Assembly: GCF_015319165.1 (NCBI RefSeq)
Contig: NZ_JADIVZ010000002.1
Span: 496,001 to 560,000 of the forward strand
Direction: 5' to 3'
Source of the DNA: Nocardioides acrostichi
GTDB lineage: Bacteria > Actinomycetota > Actinomycetes > Propionibacteriales > Nocardioidaceae
Length of the DNA: 64,000 nucleotides
The position numbers and the translations under genes are program-made. The notes below the pieces were generated by a model. That model made no database searches. It was not told the origin of the DNA and saw nothing but the letters and a program-made list of their open reading frames with translations. Below are positions 36,480 to 45,706 of the stretch, one piece after another (the first letter of the stretch is position 1; each line of letters begins with the position of its first letter).

Positions 36480-36504
36480 AGATTCGGGAAATCTACCCTA
36501 GGGT
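36480..36504. promoter_or_regulatory. Two palindromes in the amine oxidase/TetR divergent region
   Basis: AGATTCGGGAAATCT (36480-36494, 5-bp arms) and ACCCTAGGGT (36495-36504, full palindrome) lie back to back in the 65-bp gap. Either may be the TetR operator acting on both promoters. Confidence 0.45.
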
Positions 36505-36511
36505 GGCCCAC

Positions 36512-37156
36512 ATGTCAGCCGTCTCGACCAGTGGAGTGCGCCGCATCCCGACCCAGGAGCGCAGTCGTCGCCGGGTCGAGTCGATCCTCGACGCGACCCA
36601 GGATCTCGTCGTCGACGTCGGCGTCGAGGCGCTCACCACGCGGCACATCGCCGAGCGTGCGGGCGTCCCGGTGGCCTCGCTCTACCAGTACTTCGGCGAC
36701 AAGGAGTCGGTGTTGCTGGCCCTGGCCGGCCGCGACATGGACGAGATGGACCGCCAGGTGGCCGAGGATCTCGCCGCCCTCGAGCGCGTGAGCGTGGCGG
36801 GGCTCGTGCGCTCGTCGATGACGTCGTTCGTACGCGTGTACGCGCGGCGCCCCGCGTTCGTCGAGATCTACCTGCGGGGGCGCAGCAACCTCGCCCTCGC
36901 CCGCTTCGGCCGCGAGCACAACGCGCGCATCGCCCGCGACCTGCACGCGCTGGCCCTCGAGCTCGGCCTCGCGGACGACGATCTCGGCCTCGCCGCGGTG
37001 ACTCTCGCCGTCGAGGTCGGCGACCGAGTCTTCCAGCTCGCCTACGAGCACGACCCCGCGGGCGACCAGGCGCTCGTCGAGGAGGGCATCGCCATGGTCA
37101 CCGCGTACCTCGAGCGGCACGCCACCCCGGCCGGGCTCGCGGGGGTGCCGTGGTGA
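36512..37156 (+). CDS. TetR-family transcriptional regulator
   Basis: 214 residues from ATG 36512 (an upstream frame extension would cross the palindromes). HTH: RVESILDATQDLVVDVGVEAL, RHIAERAGVPVASLYQYFGDKESVLLAL. C-terminal TetR_C domain. It heads an operon with a class II aldolase (GTG overlap) and a PfkB kinase and faces the amine oxidase-propeller operon, so it is placed to control both. Confidence 0.92.
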   Translation: MSAVSTSGVRRIPTQERSRRRVESILDATQDLVVDVGVEALTTRHIAERAGVPVASLYQYFGDKESVLLALAGRDMDEMDRQVAEDLAALERVSVAGLVRSSMTSFVRVYARRPAFVEIYLRGRSNLALARFGREHNARIARDLHALALELGLADDDLGLAAVTLAVEVGDRVFQLAYEHDPAGDQALVEEGIAMVTAYLERHATPAGLAGVPW

Positions 37157-37812
37157 AGGCGACCGACACGGTGCGGGCCGATGTCGCGGCGGCCGCACGG
37201 CGGCTCGCGGCCGAGGGGCTCGTGGTGGGCACCGGCGGCAACGTGAGCCTGGCCGTGGGTGGGACCACCTGGGTCACCGCCTCGGGGATCGACCTCGCGG
37301 AGTGCGCGTCCGGCGACGTGGTCGCCGTCGACGCGCCCGCGGGTGGGGAGGGAGAGGCGAGCTCGGACGCGGTGGGCACCCCGACGTCCGAGCTCGCCCT
37401 GCACCTGGGCGTGCGCGCCGACACCGGCGCGGCGGCGGTGGTGCACGTGCATGCGCCGTTCTCGACCGCGGTCGCCTGCGTGCTCGAGGAGCTGCCGGTG
37501 CTGCACTACCAGCAGCTGTTGTTGGGCGGCGCGATCCGGGTGGCGCCGTACGCCACCTTCGGCACGCCGGAGCTGGCGGCCTCGGTGCGAGAGGCGCTGG
37601 CCGGGCGCAGCGGCGTCCTCATGGCGAACCACGGCGCCGTGACGATCGGCGACAGCCTCGACCAGGCCGTCGAGCGGGCCGTGCTGTTGGAATGGCTCGC
37701 CGCGCTGCACCACCGGGCGAGCGTGCTCGGACCCCCGCGGCTGCTCACCGAGGAGCAGCAGGCGGACGTGATCAGGGCCGCGTTGGCCCGCGGATACGGA
37801 GGAACCCGATGA
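37153..37812 (+). CDS. Class II aldolase/adducin-family protein (fuculose-phosphate-aldolase-like)
   Basis: 219 residues; adjacent GTG codons at 37150 and 37153 leave a one-codon doubt. Class II aldolases cleave sugar phosphates such as L-fuculose 1-phosphate to DHAP and an aldehyde, using zinc. Seen: GTGGNVSLAV substrate loop, catalytic-type Glu in TSELALHLG, zinc ligands HVHAPFS and ANHGAVTIG. With the PfkB kinase next door it forms a kinase-aldolase sugar module. Confidence 0.88.
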   Translation: MKATDTVRADVAAAARRLAAEGLVVGTGGNVSLAVGGTTWVTASGIDLAECASGDVVAVDAPAGGEGEASSDAVGTPTSELALHLGVRADTGAAAVVHVHAPFSTAVACVLEELPVLHYQQLLLGGAIRVAPYATFGTPELAASVREALAGRSGVLMANHGAVTIGDSLDQAVERAVLLEWLAALHHRASVLGPPRLLTEEQQADVIRAALARGYGGTR

Positions 37813-38747
37813 GTGCTGCTGTGAGCGTCGCCGTGGCCGGTGTGCACGTGCTCGACACCCACGTGATCGGCGTGGAGTCGATCCCCTCGGGCTCGCAGGG
37901 CCAGCTCGTCGAGACGATCCGGATGTCGGCAGCCGGCACGGCCGGCGGCACCGGGCTCGTGCTCGCGCGACTCGGCTGTGCGGTGCGCTCCTTCGGGGCG
38001 GTGGGTACCGACCCGATCGCCGAGACGCTGCTCGCGCTGCTGCGAGCCGAGGGCATCGACGTCGGCGGGCTGCTGCGCAGGGCCGACGTGCAGACCTCGG
38101 CCTCCGTGCTGCCGGTGCGCCCGAACGGCGACCGGCCGGCGTGGCACTGCATCGGCGCGAACGGTGCGTTCGCTCTCGACGACCTCGCGCCCGACGCGCT
38201 GGACGACGTCGCCCATCTGCACCTGGGCGGGCCGGAGTTCCTCGGCGGACCGGCCGCGGGCGAGCTGCTCGCGCGGGCCCGCGCCGTCGGTGCCACGACG
38301 TCCCTCGACCTGCTCGCGCCGGGCGACCCCGATCTGCTCGCGTGGGTCGCCGACGCCCTGCCGCAGTGCGACTACCTGCTGCCCAACGACGAGCAGGTGC
38401 TCGGCCTCACCGGTGCGAGCGACCTGGCGAGCGGAGCGCTCGCGCTGGTGCAGGCGGGTGCCGGGTGTGTGGCGGTCACCGCCGGCGCCCGCGGGGCCGT
38501 GGTGGTCACCGCCGAGGAGACGATCGAGGTGCCGGCGTTCGCGATCGACGTCGTCGACACGACCGGCTGCGGCGACGCGTTCTCTGCCGGGTTCCTGCGT
38601 GGCCGTCTCGAGGGACTCTCCCTCGCCGAGGCCGCCCGGCTCGGCTGCGCGGCCGCCGCCCAGGTCGCCGCCGGGCTCGGCACCGACGCCGGCTCCTACG
38701 ACCTCGACTCCGTGCGTGCCTTCGCCGAGGCCACGCCTACGCGTTGA
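37809..38747 (+). CDS. PfkB-family carbohydrate kinase
   Basis: 312 residues. Ribokinase fold: GGTGLVLARLGCAVRSFGAVG near the N-terminus, LLPNDEQVLGLTG, and the anion-hole/catalytic signature DTTGCGDAFSAGFLRG. It phosphorylates a sugar or nucleoside with ATP. The ATGA overlap with the aldolase gene suggests that it supplies the phosphorylated substrate or uses a linked intermediate. Substrate unknown. Confidence 0.92.
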   Translation: MSAAVSVAVAGVHVLDTHVIGVESIPSGSQGQLVETIRMSAAGTAGGTGLVLARLGCAVRSFGAVGTDPIAETLLALLRAEGIDVGGLLRRADVQTSASVLPVRPNGDRPAWHCIGANGAFALDDLAPDALDDVAHLHLGGPEFLGGPAAGELLARARAVGATTSLDLLAPGDPDLLAWVADALPQCDYLLPNDEQVLGLTGASDLASGALALVQAGAGCVAVTAGARGAVVVTAEETIEVPAFAIDVVDTTGCGDAFSAGFLRGRLEGLSLAEAARLGCAAAAQVAAGLGTDAGSYDLDSVRAFAEATPTR

Positions 38748-38792
38748 CTGCTGTTTGGTCTGGTGACCCGCGCGAGCGGGAGGTGGTGACTC

Positions 38793-40043
38793 CTACTTCG
38801 CCAGCGAGCGCGAGGAGGCCGAGGAGTGGCGGCGGCTGGGGTTGGAGCCGATGGCCTGGCGGCTGGCGGCCTTCTTGCGCGGTTTGCCGGAGCCGGAGTT
38901 GCGGGCCCCCTTGACGGCCTTGGCGGCGGCCTTGCCGGTGCTGGTCGGCGGCCGCGTGCCGGCGTCCTGCTCGGCATCGGTCGACCACTGGTCGACCCAC
39001 TCGTCGAGCACCTGCCAGGTGGTGGTGCGGGCCGCGCGGCCGGTGAGCATGCCGAGGTGGCCGCCGGGCACGATCTCGAAGCGGACCTCGGCCGCCTTCG
39101 TCAGCTGCGGCACGATCGCCTTGACGGCGTTCGCCGGCGCGATGCCGTCGGTCGAGCCGGCGAAGACGAGCACCGGCGCGGCAATGGCGCCGATCTCGAT
39201 CTCGCGGTCGTCGAGCTCGAAGACCCCGCCCATGAGCGCGTTGCCCTTGATGAAGCGGTGGTAGAGCTGCCCGAAGCTGCGGCCGGGGTAGGCGATCATG
39301 TTGGCCGTGAACCGGTCGACCGCCTCGACCTGGGCGAGGAAGTCGGTGTCGTCGAGGTGCGTCGCGACCGCGAGCGGCTTGGTGATGAGCTTCTGGAAGG
39401 AGCTGAGCTGGAACGCCCAGCGCACCAGCGGCTTGGGGGCCCCGCCGAGCAACCGGTAGGCGCCGGTGATGGGGCCCTTGCCGGCGGCGATGTTCAGCAG
39501 CGGTCGCAGTGGAGCGATCATCGGAACCTGCGAGACGTCCCACGGCGAGCCGACGACGGTGAGCGAGGCGATGGGCAGGTCGAGGTCGTCGGCCGCGGCC
39601 AGCATCATGAAGATGCCCCCCAGGCTCCAGCCCACCACGTGCACCGGCCGCCCGCCCGCGTGCTTCGACACCTCGCGGATCGCCGTCGGCACCACCTCGT
39701 CGACCCAGTGCTCCAGGCCGAGCGAGCGGTTCTTGAACGACACCTCGCCGTACTCGACCAGGTAGGTCGGCCGCCCCTGGGTCACGAAGTGCTCCACCAG
39801 CGAGCAGCTGCGCCGCAGGTCGTAGCACAAGGACGGCGCCGCGAGCGGCGTCACGAGCAGCACGGGGTCGCCCTGCTCCTTGACCGTCGCCTGCGGTCGG
39901 TAGTGGTACACCTCCCTGAGCTGACCCTCGTCGATGAGGGTGCGCGGCATCGGTCGCAAGTCGGCCAGTCCGCCGTACAGCGTCTTCTGGGCCACGTTGC
40001 TGGCCGCCGACACCATCTGATCGGGCTTGGGGATCAGGTCCAC
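38793..40043 (-). CDS. PHA-synthase-like alpha/beta hydrolase with basic tail
   Basis: 416 residues. Alpha/beta-hydrolase fold related to class III PHA synthases: PVLLVTPLAAPSLCYDL, nucleophile elbow GWSLGG with Ser140, Asp in VFAGSTDGIAPA, and His in VPGGHLGMLTG. PHA synthases use Cys at the elbow, so Ser here points to hydrolase (depolymerase/esterase-like) rather than polymerase activity. After residue ~370 comes an Ala/Lys/Arg-rich tail (KAAAKAVKGARN, KPRKKAASRQ) like those of DNA- or granule-binding proteins. Monocistronic. Confidence 0.8.
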   Translation of the reverse strand: MDLIPKPDQMVSAASNVAQKTLYGGLADLRPMPRTLIDEGQLREVYHYRPQATVKEQGDPVLLVTPLAAPSLCYDLRRSCSLVEHFVTQGRPTYLVEYGEVSFKNRSLGLEHWVDEVVPTAIREVSKHAGGRPVHVVGWSLGGIFMMLAAADDLDLPIASLTVVGSPWDVSQVPMIAPLRPLLNIAAGKGPITGAYRLLGGAPKPLVRWAFQLSSFQKLITKPLAVATHLDDTDFLAQVEAVDRFTANMIAYPGRSFGQLYHRFIKGNALMGGVFELDDREIEIGAIAAPVLVFAGSTDGIAPANAVKAIVPQLTKAAEVRFEIVPGGHLGMLTGRAARTTTWQVLDEWVDQWSTDAEQDAGTRPPTSTGKAAAKAVKGARNSGSGKPRKKAASRQAIGSNPSRRHSSASSRSLAK

Positions 40044-40138
40044 GTCGTTACCTCCGAGTCACCAAACTACCGTCGGCGCCTTTGGTCACGGTGCTGTTCA
40101 TCACGCGACGGTGCATCCGGCCCCGCCCGGGCCGCCGT

Positions 40139-41569
<1,431 letters not shown>

Positions 41570-41661
41570 GCCGTCGACCTTATCCGGCGTGACCGCCGCC
41601 ACGGCTGCGCGCACGGGTGAGGGCACGGCCGGTCGCAGGCGCGGTGGCGACCAGCGAGGGC

Positions 41662-42687
41662 TCACCTCGGCTCCTGTGCGAAGCGGACGCCGACCTGGGC
41701 GCGCACGTCGTCCATCTGACGCATGAGGGCCAGGGTCTGCGCGTGCGGCACGAGCGGACTCTCGCGCAGGCCCGCGCGCACGCAGCGCACCACCTCGGCG
41801 AGCTCGTTGCCGTAGCCGGCGCCGATCACCGGCTGGACCCCGCGCATCTCGACCACGGGCCCGCCGTCGTGGGGGGTGAACGCGGCGCCGTCGGGGTGGT
41901 GGCACTGGCCGAGGAGGTCGAGGCGTCCGGTGTCGGTGGCCAGGGCGCCCGAGCGGTCCGACCACGACGTCATGGACGCCGACAAGGACGCCGTGGCGCC
42001 GCCGGGGTAGCGCCCGGCGATCGCCACGTCGAGATCGACGCCGCGCCCCGAGAGGTGGGCCGTGGCGCGCAGCTCATCGGCCTCTCCGAGCAGCAGGTGC
42101 GCCAGGGTGAGGGGGTAGATGCCCATGTCGAGCAGTGCGCTCGCACCGAGGGTGGGGTCGAGCAGCCGGTCGTCGGGCACGTCGGGGACGACGAAGCCGA
42201 GCTCGGCGCGCAGGTGCCGGGGCGTGCCGAACTCGCCCGTCGCGAGGCGGGCCGCGACCTCGGTGACCACCGGATGGGTCGCCGTCCACATCGCCTCCAT
42301 GAGGAAGCGGTCGTGCTGCTCGGCGAGCGCGACCATCTCCTCGGCGTCGGCCGCGGTGAGCGTGACCGGCTTCTCGCAGAGCACGTGCTTGCCCGCCTCC
42401 AGGGCCAGGCGTACGTGCTCGAGGTGGAAGGCGTGCGGAGTCGCGACGTAGACGACGTCGACGCCCTCGTCGGCGACGAGGTCGGCGTAGGAGCCGTGGG
42501 AGCGGGCGCCGGGGGCGTGCTCGGTCACGAACGCGCGGGCCGACTCCAGGCTGCGGGCGCCCGCAGCGACGAGCTCGGCACCGGGCACGAGGGGGAGGTC
42601 GGCGGCGACCTTGCGCGCGATCTTGCCGGTGGCCAGGAAGCCGAAACGCACCGGCGCGTTCGTTTCGGACCCCCCGATGTCGGTCAT
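41662..42687 (-). CDS. Gfo/Idh/MocA-family oxidoreductase
   Basis: 341 residues. N-terminal NAD(P) Rossmann domain (FGFLATGKIARKVAADL), conserved CEKPVTLT with the catalytic-type Lys, and the C-terminal alpha/beta dimerisation domain (DMGIYPLTLAHLLLG). Members oxidise or reduce sugars, inositols or related compounds. Substrate unknown. On the same strand as otsA with a 92-bp gap and possibly transcribed with it. Confidence 0.9.
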   Translation of the reverse strand: MTDIGGSETNAPVRFGFLATGKIARKVAADLPLVPGAELVAAGARSLESARAFVTEHAPGARSHGSYADLVADEGVDVVYVATPHAFHLEHVRLALEAGKHVLCEKPVTLTAADAEEMVALAEQHDRFLMEAMWTATHPVVTEVAARLATGEFGTPRHLRAELGFVVPDVPDDRLLDPTLGASALLDMGIYPLTLAHLLLGEADELRATAHLSGRGVDLDVAIAGRYPGGATASLSASMTSWSDRSGALATDTGRLDLLGQCHHPDGAAFTPHDGGPVVEMRGVQPVIGAGYGNELAEVVRCVRAGLRESPLVPHAQTLALMRQMDDVRAQVGVRFAQEPR

Positions 42688-42736
42688 GGCGCCACCGTAT
42701 GCGGCGGCGACGCACCGAAACCACCGGCGCCGGGTA

Positions 42737-42752
42737 ATGACACGGGTGTCAT
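42737..42752 (+). promoter_or_regulatory. ATGACAC/GTGTCAT palindrome before the DUF3263 gene
   Basis: Perfect 7-bp arms around a 2-bp centre (ATGACACGGGTGTCAT), 53 bp before the DUF3263 ATG. TCTACAGT-type -10 bases follow at about 42760. Strong operator candidate for either divergent gene. Confidence 0.6.
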
Positions 42753-42805
42753 TCCATGGTCTACAGTGAGGGCGTCCCCCATGTCGAGATGATCGGGAGC
42801 GTGCC

Positions 42806-43117
42806 ATGGAGCCCCAGCGCGACGACCAGCGCCACGACGCTCACGCCCTCTCCGACGAGACCGCGCCCGCGTTGAGCGAACGCGACTGCGCCATCCTCGA
42901 CTTCGAGCGTCAGTGGTGGAAGTACGCGGGCGCCAAGGAGACCGCCGTTCGCGAGAAGTTCGACATGAGCGCCACTCGCTACTACCAGGTGCTCAACGCG
43001 ATCATCGACCGCCCCGAGGCGCTCGAGGTCGACCCGCTGTTGGTGCGTCGGCTGCGGCGGCTGCGCGCAGCGCGCCAGCGTCAGCGCTCGGCCCGCCGTC
43101 TCGGCTTCGAGGTCTGA
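42806..43117 (+). CDS. DUF3263 helix-turn-helix-like protein
   Basis: 103 residues. Matches the actinobacterial DUF3263 family: ALSERDCAILDFERQWWKYAGAKETAVREKF then SATRYYQVLNAIIDRPEAL, a compact helical region that looks like a sigma-region-like HTH. Function unknown. Followed after 3 bp by a LytR C-terminal-domain gene, the usual partner in actinobacteria. The palindrome upstream may be its own operator. Confidence 0.88.
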   Translation: MEPQRDDQRHDAHALSDETAPALSERDCAILDFERQWWKYAGAKETAVREKFDMSATRYYQVLNAIIDRPEALEVDPLLVRRLRRLRAARQRQRSARRLGFEV

Positions 43118-43120
43118 GCC

Positions 43121-43630
43121 GTGCGTCGCCGTGGTCAGCGAGGCGCCGTGTTCCCCTCGCCGGTCGTGATCCTCTCCGTCGTGGCCGTCTTCCTCGCCGC
43201 GGTGGCGTTCGTCGCCACGCGCGGTGACGCGCCGGCCGAGAAGGAGATCACGCCCGCCGCTCGCGGCACGGAGACCTCTCCGGCGGCCACGCCCAGCACC
43301 TCGGCCTCGGCCTCCGCCTCCCCGCGGCCCACGAAGAAGAAGCCGCCGGCGATCCAGCGCGGCAAGATCTACGTCGAGGTCTTCAACAACTCCTCGGTCA
43401 CCGGCCTCGCGGGCCGGGTGGCCCAGCGGGTGGGTGACGCCGGCTGGCAGGTCGTGGGCGCCGACAACTGGTACGGCACCATCCCCACCACCACCGTCTA
43501 CTACCCGCCGCAGCTCGCACGCGCCGGCAAGCAGCTGGCCCTCGACCTCGGGGTCAGCCGCACGGCTCCCGCCGTCGACCCCATGAAGATGGATCGGCTC
43601 ACGCTCATCCTCACCGGTCCGCTGGAGTAG
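43121..43630 (+). CDS. LytR_C domain membrane protein
   Basis: 169 residues from GTG 43121. One N-terminal membrane helix (about 12-32), a Thr/Ser/Ala/Pro linker (about 45-75), then a LytR_C domain: VEVFNNSSVTGLAGRVAQRV, GADNWYGTIPTTTVYYPP, LILTGPLE. The domain often accompanies LCP cell-wall ligases; stand-alone copies like this one are probably wall-associated. Coupled to DUF3263. Confidence 0.88.
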   Translation: MRRRGQRGAVFPSPVVILSVVAVFLAAVAFVATRGDAPAEKEITPAARGTETSPAATPSTSASASASPRPTKKKPPAIQRGKIYVEVFNNSSVTGLAGRVAQRVGDAGWQVVGADNWYGTIPTTTVYYPPQLARAGKQLALDLGVSRTAPAVDPMKMDRLTLILTGPLE

Positions 43631-43713
43631 GCACGCGCGGCGCGGTCGCGCATCCGGCGATCGTGACCGGTCGGGGGAGCATCCCGCGACGCCGGATCTG
43701 CTTGATTGCAGGC

Positions 43714-44514
43714 ATGACCGACGCGCGTGCCATCGAGACCTGGCTGACCGACATGGACGGGGTGCTGGTCCGCGAGGAGCAGATGATCCCGGGAGCCGAC
43801 GACTTCATCGAGGCCCTGAAGTCGCACGATCGACAGTTCATGGTCTTGACGAACAACTCGATCTACACCCCACGCGACCTCCGCGCCCGGCTGCTGGCCA
43901 GCGGCATCGACGTGCCGGAGGAGAACATCTGGACCTCGGCCCTGGCCACGGCCACGTTCCTCGACGACCAGCGACCCGGCGGCTCGGCCTTCGTCGTGGG
44001 TGAGGCCGGGCTCACGACGGCCCTGCACGACATCGGATACGTGCTCAGTGACCGCGACCCCGACTACGTGGTGCTCGGCGAGACCCGCACGTACTCCTTC
44101 GAGGCGATCACCAAGGCCATCCGCCTGATCGAGAGCGGGGCGCGCTTCATCGCCACGAACCCCGATCCCAGCGGCCCCAGTCCCGAGGGCACGCTGCCGG
44201 CCACGGGGTCGGTGGCGGCGCTCATCGCCCGCGCCACGATGCGGGAGCCCTACTTCGTGGGCAAGCCCAACTCGCTGATGATGCGGTTCGCGCTGAACAA
44301 GGTCGAGGCCCACTCGGAGACCACGGTGATGATCGGCGACCGCATGGACACCGATGTCATCGCCGGACTCGAGGCGGGGCTGCGCACGTTCCTGGTGCTC
44401 ACCGGCTCGACGAAGGCGAGCCAGGTCGACAGCTATCCCTACCGGGCCAGCCACGTCGTCGACTCGGTCGCGGATCTCGTCACGCTGGTGCGCAAGAAGT
44501 CGCCGTCCGCCTGA
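43714..44514 (+). CDS. HAD-superfamily IIA (NagD-like) phosphatase
   Basis: 266 residues from ATG 43714. Motif I DMDGVLV with nucleophile D13 and D15, motif II LTNNS, type-IIA cap (about 80-190), Lys in GKPNSLMMRFAL and motif IV MIGDRMDTDVIAGLEAG. NagD-like phosphatases hydrolyse phosphorylated sugars or nucleotides. Substrate unknown. The linked otsB gene is also a HAD phosphatase but of a different subfamily. Confidence 0.93.
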   Translation: MTDARAIETWLTDMDGVLVREEQMIPGADDFIEALKSHDRQFMVLTNNSIYTPRDLRARLLASGIDVPEENIWTSALATATFLDDQRPGGSAFVVGEAGLTTALHDIGYVLSDRDPDYVVLGETRTYSFEAITKAIRLIESGARFIATNPDPSGPSPEGTLPATGSVAALIARATMREPYFVGKPNSLMMRFALNKVEAHSETTVMIGDRMDTDVIAGLEAGLRTFLVLTGSTKASQVDSYPYRASHVVDSVADLVTLVRKKSPSA

Positions 44515-44600
44515 GTGGGCCTCGTCGGTCGACCGGGTGCGCTCGGCGGCGCAGGGGGGCTTCCCCTCCGCGGGTGGCGCCGACGTGGTTGGCTGGTCGC

Positions 44601-45467
44601 ATGCCTGGCTCCCTGCACTGCACCGCCGATGGTGAACGCCGGTGGACGGCGCTGCTCGACGTGCTCGACGACGTCGTCGTGGGGCTCGACTTCGACGGCA
44701 CCCTGGCGCCGATCGTCGACGACCCGGAACAGGCGCACATCCATCCCGAGGCGGGCGCTGCTCTGGTGGCCCTGGCTTCGCACGTGCGGGCGATCGCGGT
44801 CATCACCGGGCGCCCGGCCCGGCAGGTGCTCGACCTGGGCGGGCTGGAGGAGATCGGCGACGCGGTCGAGGCCGCGGGCTCGCAGCTCTACGTGTTCGGC
44901 CAGTACGGCCACGAGCGCTGGACGTCGTCGGCCCGGCGCATCGACGCGCCCCGCCCGCCGCGAGGCCTGGTCGCGTTCGAGCGCGAGCTGCCCCACGTGC
45001 TGGGCGAGGCCGGTGCCGACGACGCCTTCGTCGAGGACAAGGGCCTGGCGGTGGCGGTGCACACCCGGCGGCTGGCAGATCCCGCGGGAGCCTTCCGAGC
45101 CGTGCTGCCCTTGCTGACCGAGCTCGCCGAGCGGCACGATCTCATCGTCGAGCCCGGCCGCAACGTGGTCGAGGTCCGCACCGGGGGCATGGACAAGGGC
45201 CAGGTCGTGCAGCACCTGGTCGAGCGGCTCTCGCCCTCCGGCTTCCTCTTCGCCGGCGACGACCTCGGCGACGTCCAGGCGTTCGAGGCGCTCACCGCGC
45301 TGGCCGATGGCGGTCTCCCGGTGCTGCGGGTCTGCTCGGCCTCGTCGGAGGAGTCCGCGCTGCGGCAGTCCGCCGATCTCGTGGTGCCCGGGCCCGCCGG
45401 CGTCGTCGACCTGCTGGCCCGCCTCGCCGCGGGCGCGCCCACCACCGGCGCTCCGGTCTGCGCCTGA
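44601..45467 (+). CDS. otsB: Trehalose-6-phosphate phosphatase
   Basis: 288 residues from ATG 44601; an earlier in-frame start at 44574 is possible. HAD phosphatase: motif I GLDFDGTLAP (D30, D32), motif II VITGR, family-specific GQYGHERW and LIVEPGRNVVEVR, and GFLFAGDDLGDVQAFEAL. Converts trehalose 6-phosphate from OtsA to trehalose, an osmolyte and wall-lipid precursor. A hairpin terminator follows. Confidence 0.94.
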   Translation: MPGSLHCTADGERRWTALLDVLDDVVVGLDFDGTLAPIVDDPEQAHIHPEAGAALVALASHVRAIAVITGRPARQVLDLGGLEEIGDAVEAAGSQLYVFGQYGHERWTSSARRIDAPRPPRGLVAFERELPHVLGEAGADDAFVEDKGLAVAVHTRRLADPAGAFRAVLPLLTELAERHDLIVEPGRNVVEVRTGGMDKGQVVQHLVERLSPSGFLFAGDDLGDVQAFEALTALADGGLPVLRVCSASSEESALRQSADLVVPGPAGVVDLLARLAAGAPTTGAPVCA

Positions 45468-45484
45468 CCCTCGGACTGTCTCGC

Positions 45485-45507
45485 CATCCGGACGCAAAGT
45501 CCGGATG
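45485..45507 (+). terminator. otsB terminator
   Basis: Perfect 9-bp stem CATCCGGAC/GTCCGGATG with loop GCAAA, 17 bases after the otsB stop and followed by TTGGG. Confidence 0.75.
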
Positions 45508-45557
45508 TTGGGATCTCGATTTCCGGGTGCAACCACGGCGCCCGTAGGCTGGCGTTG

Positions 45558-45694
45558 CTCATCAAGAGGGACTGAGGGAACGGCCCGACGACGTCCCGGC
45601 AACCGCCACGAACCTCCGCCCGGCCCGTCCTGGCTGGTCGTGGAAAAGGTGCCGATTCCGGCCCGGTGCGAGAGACGCGCCAGGGAAAGATGAG
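45558..45694 (+). promoter_or_regulatory. SAM-I (S-box) riboswitch before thrC
   Basis: P1 arms CTCATC (45558-45563) and GATGAG (45689-45694) enclose the S-box core: CAAGAGGGACTGAGGGAACG, GGCCCGACGACGTCCCGGCA then ACC, and GGAAAAGGTGCCGATTCC. The P1 3' arm directly abuts the GAGGAGG ribosome site of thrC, so SAM binding could hide that site and lower translation. Control of thrC, which competes with methionine synthesis for homoserine phosphate flux, is unusual but logical. Confidence 0.88.
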
Positions 45695-45706
45695 GAGGAG
45701 GACTCC

